From Fodinibius roseus (GTDB lineage: Bacteria; Bacteroidota; Rhodothermia; Balneolales; Balneolaceae), in the NCBI RefSeq assembly GCF_900129315.1, contig NZ_FQUS01000012.1:1-64000 (forward strand): 64,000 bases of DNA, read 5' to 3'. The translations under genes were made by a program, and so were the position numbers. Position 1 is the stretch's first letter. Every line of letters starts with the position of its first letter. This document shows positions 36,346 to 45,917 of this stretch, piece after piece. The notes beneath the pieces are model-generated. The model did no database searches and was not told where the DNA came from. It was given only the letters and a program-made list of their open reading frames with translations.

Positions 36346-38145
36346 TTACTCCAGGTCGCTTAGATCAAGGGGAGGAACGTTATCCTCGGCCCCGGAATAC
36401 CCCTCATTCTGATTGATATTCCCCTGTACATTGGCATCAATTTCGTCTTGGGGCACGGGCCAATATACATGGTAGGGTCTTATTCTATAGGTATTTGCGC
36501 CATAGGTCAGTTCTTCCCGGTAATAGACATTTTTACCGGTAACCCGATCATAGTACCAGTTGTCCTGAGACATGTTGTCTATGCTATAACCGTTTCGCCC
36601 CGATTGAGCCATGATGTAGGCCACACGGGTCAGTTCGGTTTTCCTCGGCGTCTCCATATACAGTTCACGGGCCCGCTCATCAAAGATATAACCGATCGTA
36701 ACCTCTCCGGCATTTACGGGAGTTGCCTGGGCTCGTTCACGGACCACATTGATATCACCGGCCGCATCCCCCATTTCTCCCTGCCAATAATGGGCTTCAG
36801 CCCGCAACAGGTAGGTTTCCGCCAGGCGAAAGATATACCAGTCGCTATGTCCCCCCTGCTTCCTGGTCTCATTCACCTCGTCACGGACATACAGCTTATT
36901 ATAAGCAAAGGGATACCACGACCGTATAGTATCCTGAATAAACTCCCCTACGAAAGGTTCACCATAGTATTCGGAGGAGGGATTGTTATAATAAAAATCA
37001 TCTTTTGAAAACCAGTTCACCTCACTATGCCGCAAATCATTGGAATCCTGCCAGATGGTGTAGTTATAATACGGAACGGTAGCACAGAAACCCGATCCCC
37101 TTCCCAATGAGTCAGAAAGCGGATTGCCCGCGGGACCATCCGTTGCGCCCGGAGCGCCGTTGGGATCTCTCACGCGTCCCCACCACCAAACAGGAAGGGT
37201 ATTCCGGATCATTTGCGTCCCCATCTGGTTACCCGATCCCCTGTTTCCCTCCGTATCTATCTGGTCTTGAGAAGCCAGTATCATTTCAGTGTTACCGCTG
37301 CTACTTATATTCTCTTTTTGATGCAGATCCCACAAAACGTTGAAGTCGGGATTATCCGCATAGGGACCGTTACCAAACCTGTCGGTCATCAAGGCATGGC
37401 TGCCATTGTCAATTACCTGAGTGGCCGCTTCCTCTGCATTCTGGAATTCCCTCAGGGAAAGATAAATTTTGGTAAGCAGATGATATCCCGCCGCGCGGTT
37501 CTCCCTGCCGGGCTCCACATCCCGGGGAAGCCACTGAACCGCAAACTCCATGTCATTTTTTATTTGTGTCAGGATTGATTCACGCGTAAAGGTATTGAAA
37601 TCAAGTCTTGGCTCCTGTACTTCTTCCAACACAAGCGGTACATCTCCAAACTGATGAACCAATCGATAATACCAGTAGGATCGATGAAAGTATGCCTCTG
37701 CTAATACAGTATTTCTTTCTTCGTCGCTTTGCCAGTTTACCCTGTCTTTGTCAATATTAGAGATAACAATATTGGCATAATTCACGGCGTCAAAGCCTCG
37801 ATCCCAGTATTCTATTATTTTTGCGGAACCATCGCCGGTGGGAGTAATTTGCCGCTCCATATTATGAGGGTGTACACTCGGCCCGGCAGCATTTACCGCA
37901 ATATCCGTAAAATAATATTCTGAAAGTATCCCGGCATGAAAGCCATAAAACTCTGTCCCCAGTGCCCTTCGGTTAGCTAATAGTACTGCTTCAAATCCGG
38001 ACCGGTCGATCAACGTGTTCTGGGGAGTTAAAAACGATTTCGGATCAGGTTCCAAAAAGGTATCACCACAGGAGCTGGTACCTATTGCGACAAGAATAGC
38101 AAGCACCAAACCGACTTTAATATCCTTCAAGTACGAATAGTTCAT
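36346..38145 (-). CDS. SusD/RagB-family outer-membrane lipoprotein, module 2
   Basis: 599 residues, lipobox TSSC (Cys26) then GDTFLEPDPKSFLTPQNT, the usual SusD N-terminus. YFHRSYWYYRLVHQFGDVPLV lies in the TPR-like region, and the C-terminal half has YLLRAEAHYWQGEMGDAAGDIN, VRERAQATPV and RARELYMETPRKTEL, as in classical RagB/SusD (PF07980/PF14322). It is larger than and of a different subfamily from the module-1 SusD, so the modules likely bind different glycan structures. It starts 21 nt after the SusC 2 stop. Confidence 0.93.
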   Translation of the reverse strand: MNYSYLKDIKVGLVLAILVAIGTSSCGDTFLEPDPKSFLTPQNTLIDRSGFEAVLLANRRALGTEFYGFHAGILSEYYFTDIAVNAAGPSVHPHNMERQITPTGDGSAKIIEYWDRGFDAVNYANIVISNIDKDRVNWQSDEERNTVLAEAYFHRSYWYYRLVHQFGDVPLVLEEVQEPRLDFNTFTRESILTQIKNDMEFAVQWLPRDVEPGRENRAAGYHLLTKIYLSLREFQNAEEAATQVIDNGSHALMTDRFGNGPYADNPDFNVLWDLHQKENISSSGNTEMILASQDQIDTEGNRGSGNQMGTQMIRNTLPVWWWGRVRDPNGAPGATDGPAGNPLSDSLGRGSGFCATVPYYNYTIWQDSNDLRHSEVNWFSKDDFYYNNPSSEYYGEPFVGEFIQDTIRSWYPFAYNKLYVRDEVNETRKQGGHSDWYIFRLAETYLLRAEAHYWQGEMGDAAGDINVVRERAQATPVNAGEVTIGYIFDERARELYMETPRKTELTRVAYIMAQSGRNGYSIDNMSQDNWYYDRVTGKNVYYREELTYGANTYRIRPYHVYWPVPQDEIDANVQGNINQNEGYSGAEDNVPPLDLSDLE

Positions 38146-38166
38146 AATAATTGAAGCTTTAATGTT

Positions 38167-41100
38167 TTAGAAAGTGAGATTAATACCGAGCGAATATATT
38201 CTGGGAGCTTGATCTCTGGTTTCCGGATCCCAAAAATCCCAGCCGGCAAGCGGCGTTACATAGGCATTTCGTACATTAACATAGGCTTGCAGGCTTTTGA
38301 TATTAACTTTTTGCAGCAGAGACGTGGGGAAATTATAGGCCAGTGACGCATTTTGCAGCCGGATAAAGGAACGGTTTTCCCAGTAAGTAAAATTCGGGTT
38401 TTCTCCTCTGGAGTCTAACCGCGCCCATTCATTTGTGGGATTTTCCGGTGTCCAATAAGGGACATCATAATTATTAGCTCTTCCATATCTCCAATCGGTA
38501 TGTTTATGTATATTCGCGGCCCCGTAGTAATCGAGATGTGAGATAAACATGGTTGACAAATCGAAGTTTTTGTAGCTAAAGGTATTACCCAGGCTAAGCC
38601 GATAGCGAGGTTTGGTATAACCCTGGAATACCTTGTCTTCCACCGGTGAAAGAACGCCATCTTCATTCACATCCAACAGCTTCAAATCGCCCGGTTGCAT
38701 ACCGTATTCCGCGGCTTCCTCTGCTTCATCCGTCTGCCACACTCCCAACACTTTATAATCATATATTTGATCCAGTGCATGACCGATGAACCAACCATTT
38801 TGACGATCATCTGCTTCTTTTTGACCAATAACATTCCCCTCTTCATCTACAATATCCTCCATGGTTCCATAGAGATGTTTGATTTCATTGCGATTCATGG
38901 AAAAAGTGAAGGTGGACTGCCATACAAAATTTTCTTTCTGTATATTTCTGGATTCCAAACTCATTTCCAGACCTTTGTTGCCGACCTCGCCAAGATTAGC
39001 CCATATATTTTCATACCCCGTAATGCTTGGCAATGATCTTTGAAGCAGTAAGTTTTTGGTCGACATCTGATAGGCATTTATAGAACCGGATAATCGATCG
39101 GAAAATAATCCGAAATCAACGCCAATATTCGTGTTTCTGGTTTCTTCCCATTTTAAGTCGGCATTGGCAAGATTATTGGCATAAACCCCTTTTACCGTCG
39201 AGGTTCCATAAATATAGTCGGCCGTGCTGTATCTTTGTAAAGCAGAATACGTGCCAATGGATCTGTTGCCGTTTATCCCCCATGAGAGTCGCAGCTTTAA
39301 GTTATTGATAAAGTCAGCATTGAAAAAAGGTTCCTCAGATAGTCTCCATCCAACGGCGGCAGCAGGGAAATAGGCGTAGGGATTGCTTTCACCAAAAGCT
39401 GAATATCCATCCCTCCGATAAGACACCGTAAGCAAATAGCGGTCCATTAATCGGTAATTTAATCGCCCCATCAATGCCGTTCCCGTAGACCGGGTGTCAT
39501 TATTGTTAACCGTCGGGTTTTCTCCGGATTCGATGCCGCTGAATCCTAAGTTTTCATTGGGCTCAAAGCTTTCATTCGCTAATCTCGAAGTCCAGTCATC
39601 ATGGGCTTCAGCATTGAAAAGAAAAGTAAAATCAAACTCGTGATTCTCTTGTATCGTTCGATTCCATGTCAATATATTATCCAGGGTCCAATCATAGGTT
39701 GTACTTTCACGCCTGTTTGAGTTACCCCCGGGCAGCCCCATCGGTACTGTTGACGGGTTGAAGATATAATCTCTCACCATTCCCCACATATTGTTCCACC
39801 GTACTTTATACCCGAGACCAAAAGGCAAATCAATTAATTCAGCGTGGATATTACCAATAATCAAATTAATGTTATCCATCGATTCTCTTCCGCTTTCGGT
39901 GGTATACAGAAAGGGATTCGTGGCTGCAACACGATCATTGTTAGGCGCCCAACGCAGTGACCCGTCTTCCTCATATTTATCCCCAAATGGACTTTGATAA
40001 GTTACCTGATCGGCAGATGCACTCAGATATCCCTCTTCTCTGTTTTGATACTGGCTTTTAATACCTACCCTGATAAAATCAGCCACTTCTGTTTCAACAT
40101 TCAAGCGGGTTCGAACCGTCTTGAATCGACTCCCGGTAACAGTACCGTTGTTATCGGTGTATCCGAGCGACCAGTAATAATTTAGTCCCCCTTCCCGGCC
40201 CGACAAGCTTAAGTTTTGGTTGGTTCTAACCCCTTTTTGATAGACCTGGTCATACCAGTCAATCGTCTTGCCATTCATAAAATTTTCAATCTCATTACTG
40301 GCCAGCCCTATCCGTCCCAGCCAGATCTCCTCAGGACTCCCTGACGTAGCCGAATCCATGGCTTTCCATTCCTCAAGCGTCAAATCAGCAGGAAGATCCC
40401 TGGGGTCGGAATAATAATGGTCCGGCTGGCCGGGATTCTGCCTCGTTGCCACATCACTTCGCTGCTGCAAATATTCTTCGGGACCGTAGGGACGCTGGTT
40501 GGAACCATTCTCTGTAAAGCCAACACTGCTGTTAAACGTTATTGACGGTTCTGCATCTCCCCCCTGTTTCGTTGTTATCTCAATAACGCCCGCAGCTGCG
40601 CTGGCTCCATATACAGCTGCCGCACTGGCATCCTTCAGTACATCGATCGACTGAATGTCATTGGGATTAATCGCCGATAAGTTTCCGTAATAAGGAGCCC
40701 CGTCAAGCACAATAAGCGGGTCGTTGCCGGCCTGAATAGAATTTCGTCCCCTCACCTCAAGACTTGTCGACCCCCTCGGTCCCGTTGCAAGCCCGGCATT
40801 AAGTCCCGGCACCGTTCCCTGAAAAAACTGCTCCAGGTTGGTGATAGACTCTACCTGGGCCCGTTCAGAAATATTCACACTCCCGATCGAACCGGTGACA
40901 TCTTTTCTTTGTGCGGTTCCGTATCCGATCACCACTAACTCATCTCCCGCAATCGCCTGTGGTTGCAGGGCCACATCAATCTCCGTCCTCCCGTCAATCG
41001 GCACTTCCCGAGTCTGATAACCCACAAAAGAAAACACCAGCGTATCCCGCAGCGACTCCAGGGTCAGCTTATACGTCCCGTCGCTGCCGGAAGAGGTACC

Positions 41101-41598
41101 GGTGGTCGTTCCCTTTACAATGACATTGACGCCGGGCAGGGTTTCTCCGGACTCGGCATCCGTGACTACCCCTTGAATCTGTTCCTGTGCCTTTTGTTCT
41201 TTCTTGGTGGCGTATCTGGTAAGGTCAAATGAAATAGCGAACGTCCGGTTATTTATACGAGAATAGGTAAGGTTGTATGGCTCCAGTATTTTTTTCAGAA
41301 CAAGTGTCAGGTTATCATGCTCAAGATGTTCAACAGGCACTAATATTTTTGACAGTAACTTATTGTCGAATGAAAACAATCCGGTTTTATACATAAAGGA
41401 GATATCATATTCTTCCTCTAATCGCTCCAGGGCTTTAGACAGTTGTATCCCGGAATCGGGTACATTGTCCAAATGCTCATTATGTATTAATTCAGCCTGA
41501 GCCATTCTCTTCTCCACTGTTTGAGCGTGCAGCGAGTCTACACTACCAAAACACAGGCAAAAAAGCACCCCTATTATTCCTCCTATTCTCTTTTGCAT
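38167..41598 (-). CDS. SusC/RagA TonB-linked outer-membrane transporter with STN domain, module 2
   Basis: 1143 residues from the ATG at 41598 (MQKRIGGIIGVLFCLCF signal); an upstream ATG at 41646 is open but precedes the signal. STN domain about 40-130 (LSKALERLEEEYDISFMYKT), CarboxypepD_reg-like domain about 145-220 (GVNVIVKGTTTGTSSGSDG), plug from about 230 (VVIGYGTAQRKDVTGSIGSV, LEVRGRNSIQAGNDPLIVLDG region), then barrel ending SLGINLTF. The GYGTAQRKDVTGS motif is the classical SusC consensus. It begins 49 nt after the FecR 2 stop, so both are cotranscribed. Confidence 0.95.
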   Translation of the reverse strand: MQKRIGGIIGVLFCLCFGSVDSLHAQTVEKRMAQAELIHNEHLDNVPDSGIQLSKALERLEEEYDISFMYKTGLFSFDNKLLSKILVPVEHLEHDNLTLVLKKILEPYNLTYSRINNRTFAISFDLTRYATKKEQKAQEQIQGVVTDAESGETLPGVNVIVKGTTTGTSSGSDGTYKLTLESLRDTLVFSFVGYQTREVPIDGRTEIDVALQPQAIAGDELVVIGYGTAQRKDVTGSIGSVNISERAQVESITNLEQFFQGTVPGLNAGLATGPRGSTSLEVRGRNSIQAGNDPLIVLDGAPYYGNLSAINPNDIQSIDVLKDASAAAVYGASAAAGVIEITTKQGGDAEPSITFNSSVGFTENGSNQRPYGPEEYLQQRSDVATRQNPGQPDHYYSDPRDLPADLTLEEWKAMDSATSGSPEEIWLGRIGLASNEIENFMNGKTIDWYDQVYQKGVRTNQNLSLSGREGGLNYYWSLGYTDNNGTVTGSRFKTVRTRLNVETEVADFIRVGIKSQYQNREEGYLSASADQVTYQSPFGDKYEEDGSLRWAPNNDRVAATNPFLYTTESGRESMDNINLIIGNIHAELIDLPFGLGYKVRWNNMWGMVRDYIFNPSTVPMGLPGGNSNRRESTTYDWTLDNILTWNRTIQENHEFDFTFLFNAEAHDDWTSRLANESFEPNENLGFSGIESGENPTVNNNDTRSTGTALMGRLNYRLMDRYLLTVSYRRDGYSAFGESNPYAYFPAAAVGWRLSEEPFFNADFINNLKLRLSWGINGNRSIGTYSALQRYSTADYIYGTSTVKGVYANNLANADLKWEETRNTNIGVDFGLFSDRLSGSINAYQMSTKNLLLQRSLPSITGYENIWANLGEVGNKGLEMSLESRNIQKENFVWQSTFTFSMNRNEIKHLYGTMEDIVDEEGNVIGQKEADDRQNGWFIGHALDQIYDYKVLGVWQTDEAEEAAEYGMQPGDLKLLDVNEDGVLSPVEDKVFQGYTKPRYRLSLGNTFSYKNFDLSTMFISHLDYYGAANIHKHTDWRYGRANNYDVPYWTPENPTNEWARLDSRGENPNFTYWENRSFIRLQNASLAYNFPTSLLQKVNIKSLQAYVNVRNAYVTPLAGWDFWDPETRDQAPRIYSLGINLTF

Positions 41599-41647
41599 AT
41601 CTGTATTCCCTATATGTTGATTAAGCATCAATCTGTATCGATCCATA

Positions 41648-42727
41648 TCATATTTTTCCCTTATTGATATTTTGCTTTCTGGCTATCAAGAATAAATTAT
41701 CCTTTTGCTCCACTATCGTTACATTCAGCACAGCTTCTACCCCTTCCAGCAAGGTTTGCAAGTCCGGATTTCGGAGTGATCCCGAAATTTTCTTTTTTGA
41801 CAATGTCGAATCCTGAACCTCCACGGATACTCCGTAGGTTTGCTCAATATTTTTGATCAAGTCGCTAAGAGGAGTCTCTCTAAATTCAAGCTTTCCGTCA
41901 AGCCAGGCGGTATAAAGCAGGGTATCCACCTCCTGCAGCTGAATGTCAGACTGACTTGAAGAAAACTGGGCCCGTTGTCCCGGCTTGAGCTTGAAATTTT
42001 CCGGTTTCCCTTTTGCAGGGTCTTTGAACAGTATTTCTAAACTCCCTTCTTCCAGTACGACCCCCGTTCGGTCAAAACGAGTATTTACATTAAAGCGAGT
42101 TCCGAGTATATGTATATCACCATCAGGAGTATGGACAATAAAATTTCGATTCTTCCCATCCGGGTTTCTGGTAATCGAAAAATGAGCTTCCCCCTCTAAC
42201 CAGACTTCCACGAGAGCTCGATTGAACTGTTCAGGGCTATATCGCAAGGTGGAATTAGCGTTCAGCCGAATTCTTGAGCCGTCACTGATCTTTAAATTCG
42301 CTTTTTCACCATACCCTACTTCAACATTTGAATACAGCGGCTCTGAGTTAGCCTTTTTCGGTTGCTGCTGAGTAAAGAGTGTGATAGCTGCAACCATTGC
42401 TATAAGAAGTGCGATACTGGCTGCGACTGCCCAGCGGTATCCGGTACTACTTTGCCTGGTTTTGTCAGGTAGTTGAAATATGTTATTACGCTCATCAATA
42501 CGTTCCTGGAGTTGCTTTAACTCTTGCTGAAGGTCACTACCCCGGCTTTCTTCCATCGGCAAGTTATAAAGCATATCGGCTTTTTTCCTGACCCTTGCAT
42601 GCAGAGGGGACTCCTCCTGCCAGTTTTCCCACCTTTTTTGCTCTGTTCTACCAGCTTCTCCATTAATCCAGCGATTAAAGGAAGGATCATCTAATAGATC
42701 TAATAATATCTGTTCCTCTTCTGACAC
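41648..42727 (-). CDS. FecR-family anti-sigma factor, module 2
   Basis: 359 residues, starting at a GTG followed by TCA GAA exactly as in the module-1 FecR. One membrane segment (AVAASIALLIAMVAAITLF, about 98-117), FecR domain (VGYGEKANLKISDGSRIRLN, LEGEAHFSIT, IHILGTRFNVN) and a C-terminal DUF4974 domain (TPLSDLIKNIEQTYGVSVEV). It partners the ECF at 43273-43833 but is 545 bp away from it. Confidence 0.93.
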   Translation of the reverse strand: MSEEEQILLDLLDDPSFNRWINGEAGRTEQKRWENWQEESPLHARVRKKADMLYNLPMEESRGSDLQQELKQLQERIDERNNIFQLPDKTRQSSTGYRWAVAASIALLIAMVAAITLFTQQQPKKANSEPLYSNVEVGYGEKANLKISDGSRIRLNANSTLRYSPEQFNRALVEVWLEGEAHFSITRNPDGKNRNFIVHTPDGDIHILGTRFNVNTRFDRTGVVLEEGSLEILFKDPAKGKPENFKLKPGQRAQFSSSQSDIQLQEVDTLLYTAWLDGKLEFRETPLSDLIKNIEQTYGVSVEVQDSTLSKKKISGSLRNPDLQTLLEGVEAVLNVTIVEQKDNLFLIARKQNINKGKI

Positions 42728-43272
42728 TGTTGGTAGCTTTATTTATCTGGTTAATTTTCTATTCCATATTTATAAAGGAAGCCATACCTAAAATCTACTC
42801 ATCTAAAATTCTTTTTTTCTAAAATCAACAATATTTTCCAAAATCAGCTGCATGCAAGAAGATTATCACCAACCGGCACAACCGACTCATTTATTTCGGA
42901 GTTGAGAGCGATTTTACTATCTTAAACTCCATTTACAACAAGATAAGCCCTAAAAGACATGTACTGCTTCCGCTTTATCATTACGTCCGATTAAAGGTGT
43001 ATTTGAACGCACAGAATGAATTTATTTGACTGTGCAGTAGTGATGAATTGTTTTTTTAAAAAGAAAAGGTGGAGGCATACCTGTCCAGTCATTCGATTGA
43101 GAGATCGGCTGCCGCTGGATTTAACCCGTAATCCTGAAAAATAAACAAACCGGACAGAGTTTAGATTACACTACCCAACACCGCCGGGTTTAATTTACAC
43201 TACCCTCCCAGCCATGAGCAATTCAAGGAAAAGCCTTTATTCTAATTTCAGTCTGAAATTCGGCACCAGAAT
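42728..43272. other. Long sigma-FecR spacer, module 2
   Basis: 545 bp without a gene. It holds a short direct repeat at 43159-43205 near the sigma stop; the rest is AT-rich without recognisable structure. It is longer than needed for a single promoter, so a small RNA or leader cannot be excluded. Confidence 0.5.
43159..43205. repeat. Pair of 18-bp direct repeats
   Basis: 'gtttagattacactaccc' (43159-43176) and 'gtttaatttacactaccc' (43188-43205), 29-bp period, two to three mismatches. It lies 68 bp beyond the sigma stop codon, in the spacer before FecR 2. It could be an operator or a replication-slippage relic. Confidence 0.6.
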
Positions 43273-43833
43273 CTATACATTCAAAAACTTTTTCAATGCC
43301 TGAATGGCCCGGTGCACGTAATTATAGACACTCTGCCGGTTCACTTCCATAACCTCGGCAATTTCTGCATTTGACAATCCACTGTAAAATTTCAGGAAAA
43401 TTGTCTCTTTTTCTCTCTGATTAAGTGTTTCGAGGGCTCTTTTTAGTTCCTGTTTTTGCTCTCGTTCGAATTCTTCCATCATCATCAGATCCTCTTTATT
43501 TACCACATGCCGGAAAGACTCTTCAGAATAGGACTGCTCTCTCTTATTTCTTTTTTGTTTAATTTCATTCTGTCTGTAAATAGTTCTTCTGAGGGATATA
43601 TACAAATAGGAACGGACATACTCTATGTCCGACAGATTACTCCGCTGCTCCCAAATGGAATAAAACAGTTCCTGTATACTATCTTTTACCAGCTCTTCCC
43701 GCGGAATAAGCTTTAATCCATAGTTCAGCAATGGCCTGTAATATTTTTGAAACAGTTCGGATAATGCCTCGCGATCATCGTCGAGAAGACGCTTCCACAA
43801 TCTGACATCTTCTGCATAATGGTCTTTTTTCAT
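43273..43833 (-). CDS. ECF RNA polymerase sigma-70 factor, module 2
   Basis: 186 residues from an ATG. Region 2: LSELFQKYYRPLLNYGLKL and KDSIQELFYSIWEQR; region 4: LNQREKETIFLKFYSGLSNAE then IAEVMEVNRQSVYNYVHRAI. It belongs to the Bacteroidetes ECF type that pairs with FecR/SusC. It is the most divergent of the three ECF factors here in the helix-turn-helix recognition segment, so a distinct promoter specificity is likely. Confidence 0.93.
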   Translation of the reverse strand: MKKDHYAEDVRLWKRLLDDDREALSELFQKYYRPLLNYGLKLIPREELVKDSIQELFYSIWEQRSNLSDIEYVRSYLYISLRRTIYRQNEIKQKRNKREQSYSEESFRHVVNKEDLMMMEEFEREQKQELKRALETLNQREKETIFLKFYSGLSNAEIAEVMEVNRQSVYNYVHRAIQALKKFLNV

Positions 43834-43997
43834 AACATTGTCTGGATAAACCTGGCAGCAATGTTTATCCAGTATCGCATGGACACAGTTATTCCTCGAA
43901 CGATTGACATCTTAACCCAAGCTCAATTAATACCTGATTTTGAATACTATTTTGCTAAATTTTTACTCCCATCCGTTCCCATTTCTATGGGAGATCC

Positions 43998-44068
43998 TAC
44001 CTTTAGATTTTCTTTATAAAATCTAAATTATTTATTTAAATCAAAATCAATCTAAGCTGGATTATTCA
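43998..44068. repeat. Repeat family C, copy 1
   Basis: 71 bp that align without gaps to 49698-49768 (I count about 6 mismatches). It includes a perfect AT-rich inverted repeat TTTAGATTTT/AAAATCTAAA with a 6-nt spacer (44002-44027) and ends in 'ggattattcac', the start of repeat family B. It lies upstream of the module-2 sigma gene. Confidence 0.75.
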
Positions 44069-44087
44069 CAAAGAAAAGCGGTCTCTC

Positions 44088-45797
44088 TTATTCATATTCC
44101 AGGACCTGTCCGTCCCCGAGCAGCTGCTCGCGCAGCAGCGAGTAGTCCAGGGCCTGCACGCTCACCTCCTCTTCAAGGGCCAGAGCCGCCGCGGCGGCCG
44201 CGCTGTGCCCTAAAATCATAAATACCGGTTCCATGCGGATCGACCCGAAAGCAATATGGGAGGCCGACAGCGCTACCGGGACCAGCAGGTTCTCCGCCTG
44301 AGCTTCTTTCGGCACGAGCGACCCGTAGGCTATCTGGTAGGGTTGATCCGGGTGCACCCCGATGTCGCCCTCGTTTTGAACATACCCTTCCGGGGTAATA
44401 TATCGCTGCACGTTATGGGAGTCCATCGTATAAGACCCCATCCCGACCGGCTCGGGCACCTCGCGCTTGCCCAGCACTTCGTGTTCGGTCATGACATACC
44501 GGCCGATCATCCGCCGGGCTTCCCGGATATAGAGCTGGTGCGGCCAGTGGCCGTTGTCCGTAAATTCATCTTTAGCCAGTCCCCACCGGTTCACTTCTTC
44601 CTGTATCTCCGCGGGCACCCGCGGGTCGTTGGCCAGAAAATACATCAGTCCCTTCTGGTAATCCTCGTGTTCCCGGATGATTTGCTCCCGGCGCTGGTAC
44701 GAAGCCTCCGGGTAATCGTAGTTCATTCCGATATAGTCGGTGCTGACCGGCCCGTGGTTGTTGGTATCGGTCTTGCGGTTCGGGATCGCATCGTATTTGG
44801 CAAAAAAGTTATTTCGCTCATGCCAGCCGGTTTCAAACATCCGCAGTAACAACAGGTACTGAGAGGGTTCGTAGCTGTCGGGCTTTGGGAAAGGGACCTG
44901 GTTGTCGGGATGGTCGCTCAGGCACATCCGGAAACAGTAGGCCTGGATTTTCTGGTCGCCGGACCCTTTCCGGCCGGGTGGAGCGGCCGAAACGCCCCCG
45001 ATAATACCGCTGGAGGGCTCGCCGGGTGAAAAGTAAGGTGAAACCTGATCCGTTTCCGGATCAAAGTGGTGGCTGTGATGAAAGACTCCCGTCTGCACCC
45101 CGTTCCAGTTTTCGTCGTATACGCTGTTGGCCTCCCGTCCCACGTGGTAGTCGACCCCGGCGGCCGCCATCAGGTCCCCTTCGTACGTAGCATCAATAAA
45201 CATCTGTCCCCGGAAAACTTTCCCGCTCAGGGTCTCGATCGATCGGATCCTGCCCTGCTCCTTGATCACCCCGCCCTTGCGGTCCAGCCACTCATCACGA
45301 AGTACGGTGATCGCTTCCTCTGCTATCCACTCCTCATAGACCTGCTCCGCCACATGGGGCTCGAAGATCCACATGGTAGCCTTGTCTTTGTCCACGGCCG
45401 GGGTACCCTGCCCGCGCAGCTCACCAAAATCGGCGTGATCCTGCCACCGCCAGGCCGCCGTATCCTGGTAATGGGTATACACCCGCTGGTAAAATTCCCG
45501 TGAGAGTCCCCCGATAACCGCCTTGTCCCCCACATCCGTATACCCGAGTCCCCCGGAAGTCAGCCCGCCCAGGTGGATATCCGGTGACACCATGATTACC
45601 GACTTTCCCATGCGGGACGCCTGCACCGCCGCCGTCACCGCCGCTGAGGCGCCCCCGTAGATAACGACATCCGCCTGGTAGTGACCGGCCTTTTTTGGAG
45701 CATTATGCTGCTGCGCAAACAGCAGGGGAGCGATACCCATTAAAATGAAGACAAGGGATAGTCTTTTTATGTAATATTTAGACTGGCTCATTCTCAT
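44088..45797 (-). CDS. FAD-dependent oxidoreductase (PF12831 type), paralogue 1
   Basis: 569 residues from the ATG at 45797; the frame is open to 45857, but this start gives a signal peptide (YYIKRLSLVFILMGIAPLLF, ending near FAQQ). The dinucleotide-binding segment VVIYGGASAAVTAAVQASRMG is followed by LGGLTSGGLGYTDVG and the family block FIDATYEGDLMAAAGVDYHVGREAN. These flavoproteins are frequent in sulfatase-rich polysaccharide loci, and some are mis-annotated as xanthan lyases; the reaction is unknown, presumably oxidation or dehydration of a sugar. It is paralogous to its upstream neighbour and strongly GC-rich, unlike the sigma gene downstream of it. Confidence 0.85.
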   Translation of the reverse strand: MRMSQSKYYIKRLSLVFILMGIAPLLFAQQHNAPKKAGHYQADVVIYGGASAAVTAAVQASRMGKSVIMVSPDIHLGGLTSGGLGYTDVGDKAVIGGLSREFYQRVYTHYQDTAAWRWQDHADFGELRGQGTPAVDKDKATMWIFEPHVAEQVYEEWIAEEAITVLRDEWLDRKGGVIKEQGRIRSIETLSGKVFRGQMFIDATYEGDLMAAAGVDYHVGREANSVYDENWNGVQTGVFHHSHHFDPETDQVSPYFSPGEPSSGIIGGVSAAPPGRKGSGDQKIQAYCFRMCLSDHPDNQVPFPKPDSYEPSQYLLLLRMFETGWHERNNFFAKYDAIPNRKTDTNNHGPVSTDYIGMNYDYPEASYQRREQIIREHEDYQKGLMYFLANDPRVPAEIQEEVNRWGLAKDEFTDNGHWPHQLYIREARRMIGRYVMTEHEVLGKREVPEPVGMGSYTMDSHNVQRYITPEGYVQNEGDIGVHPDQPYQIAYGSLVPKEAQAENLLVPVALSASHIAFGSIRMEPVFMILGHSAAAAAALALEEEVSVQALDYSLLREQLLGDGQVLEYE

Positions 45798-45917
45798 GTT
45801 ACTATATCCTATGTTAGTTGAAATGAAATTCAATGCTTCTGCTAAGTAATCCTGCATAGAAAAACCGTGTCTGTATGTATATTAAAAATCCTGCGGACGC
45901 TATATGATTCTTGCTCC

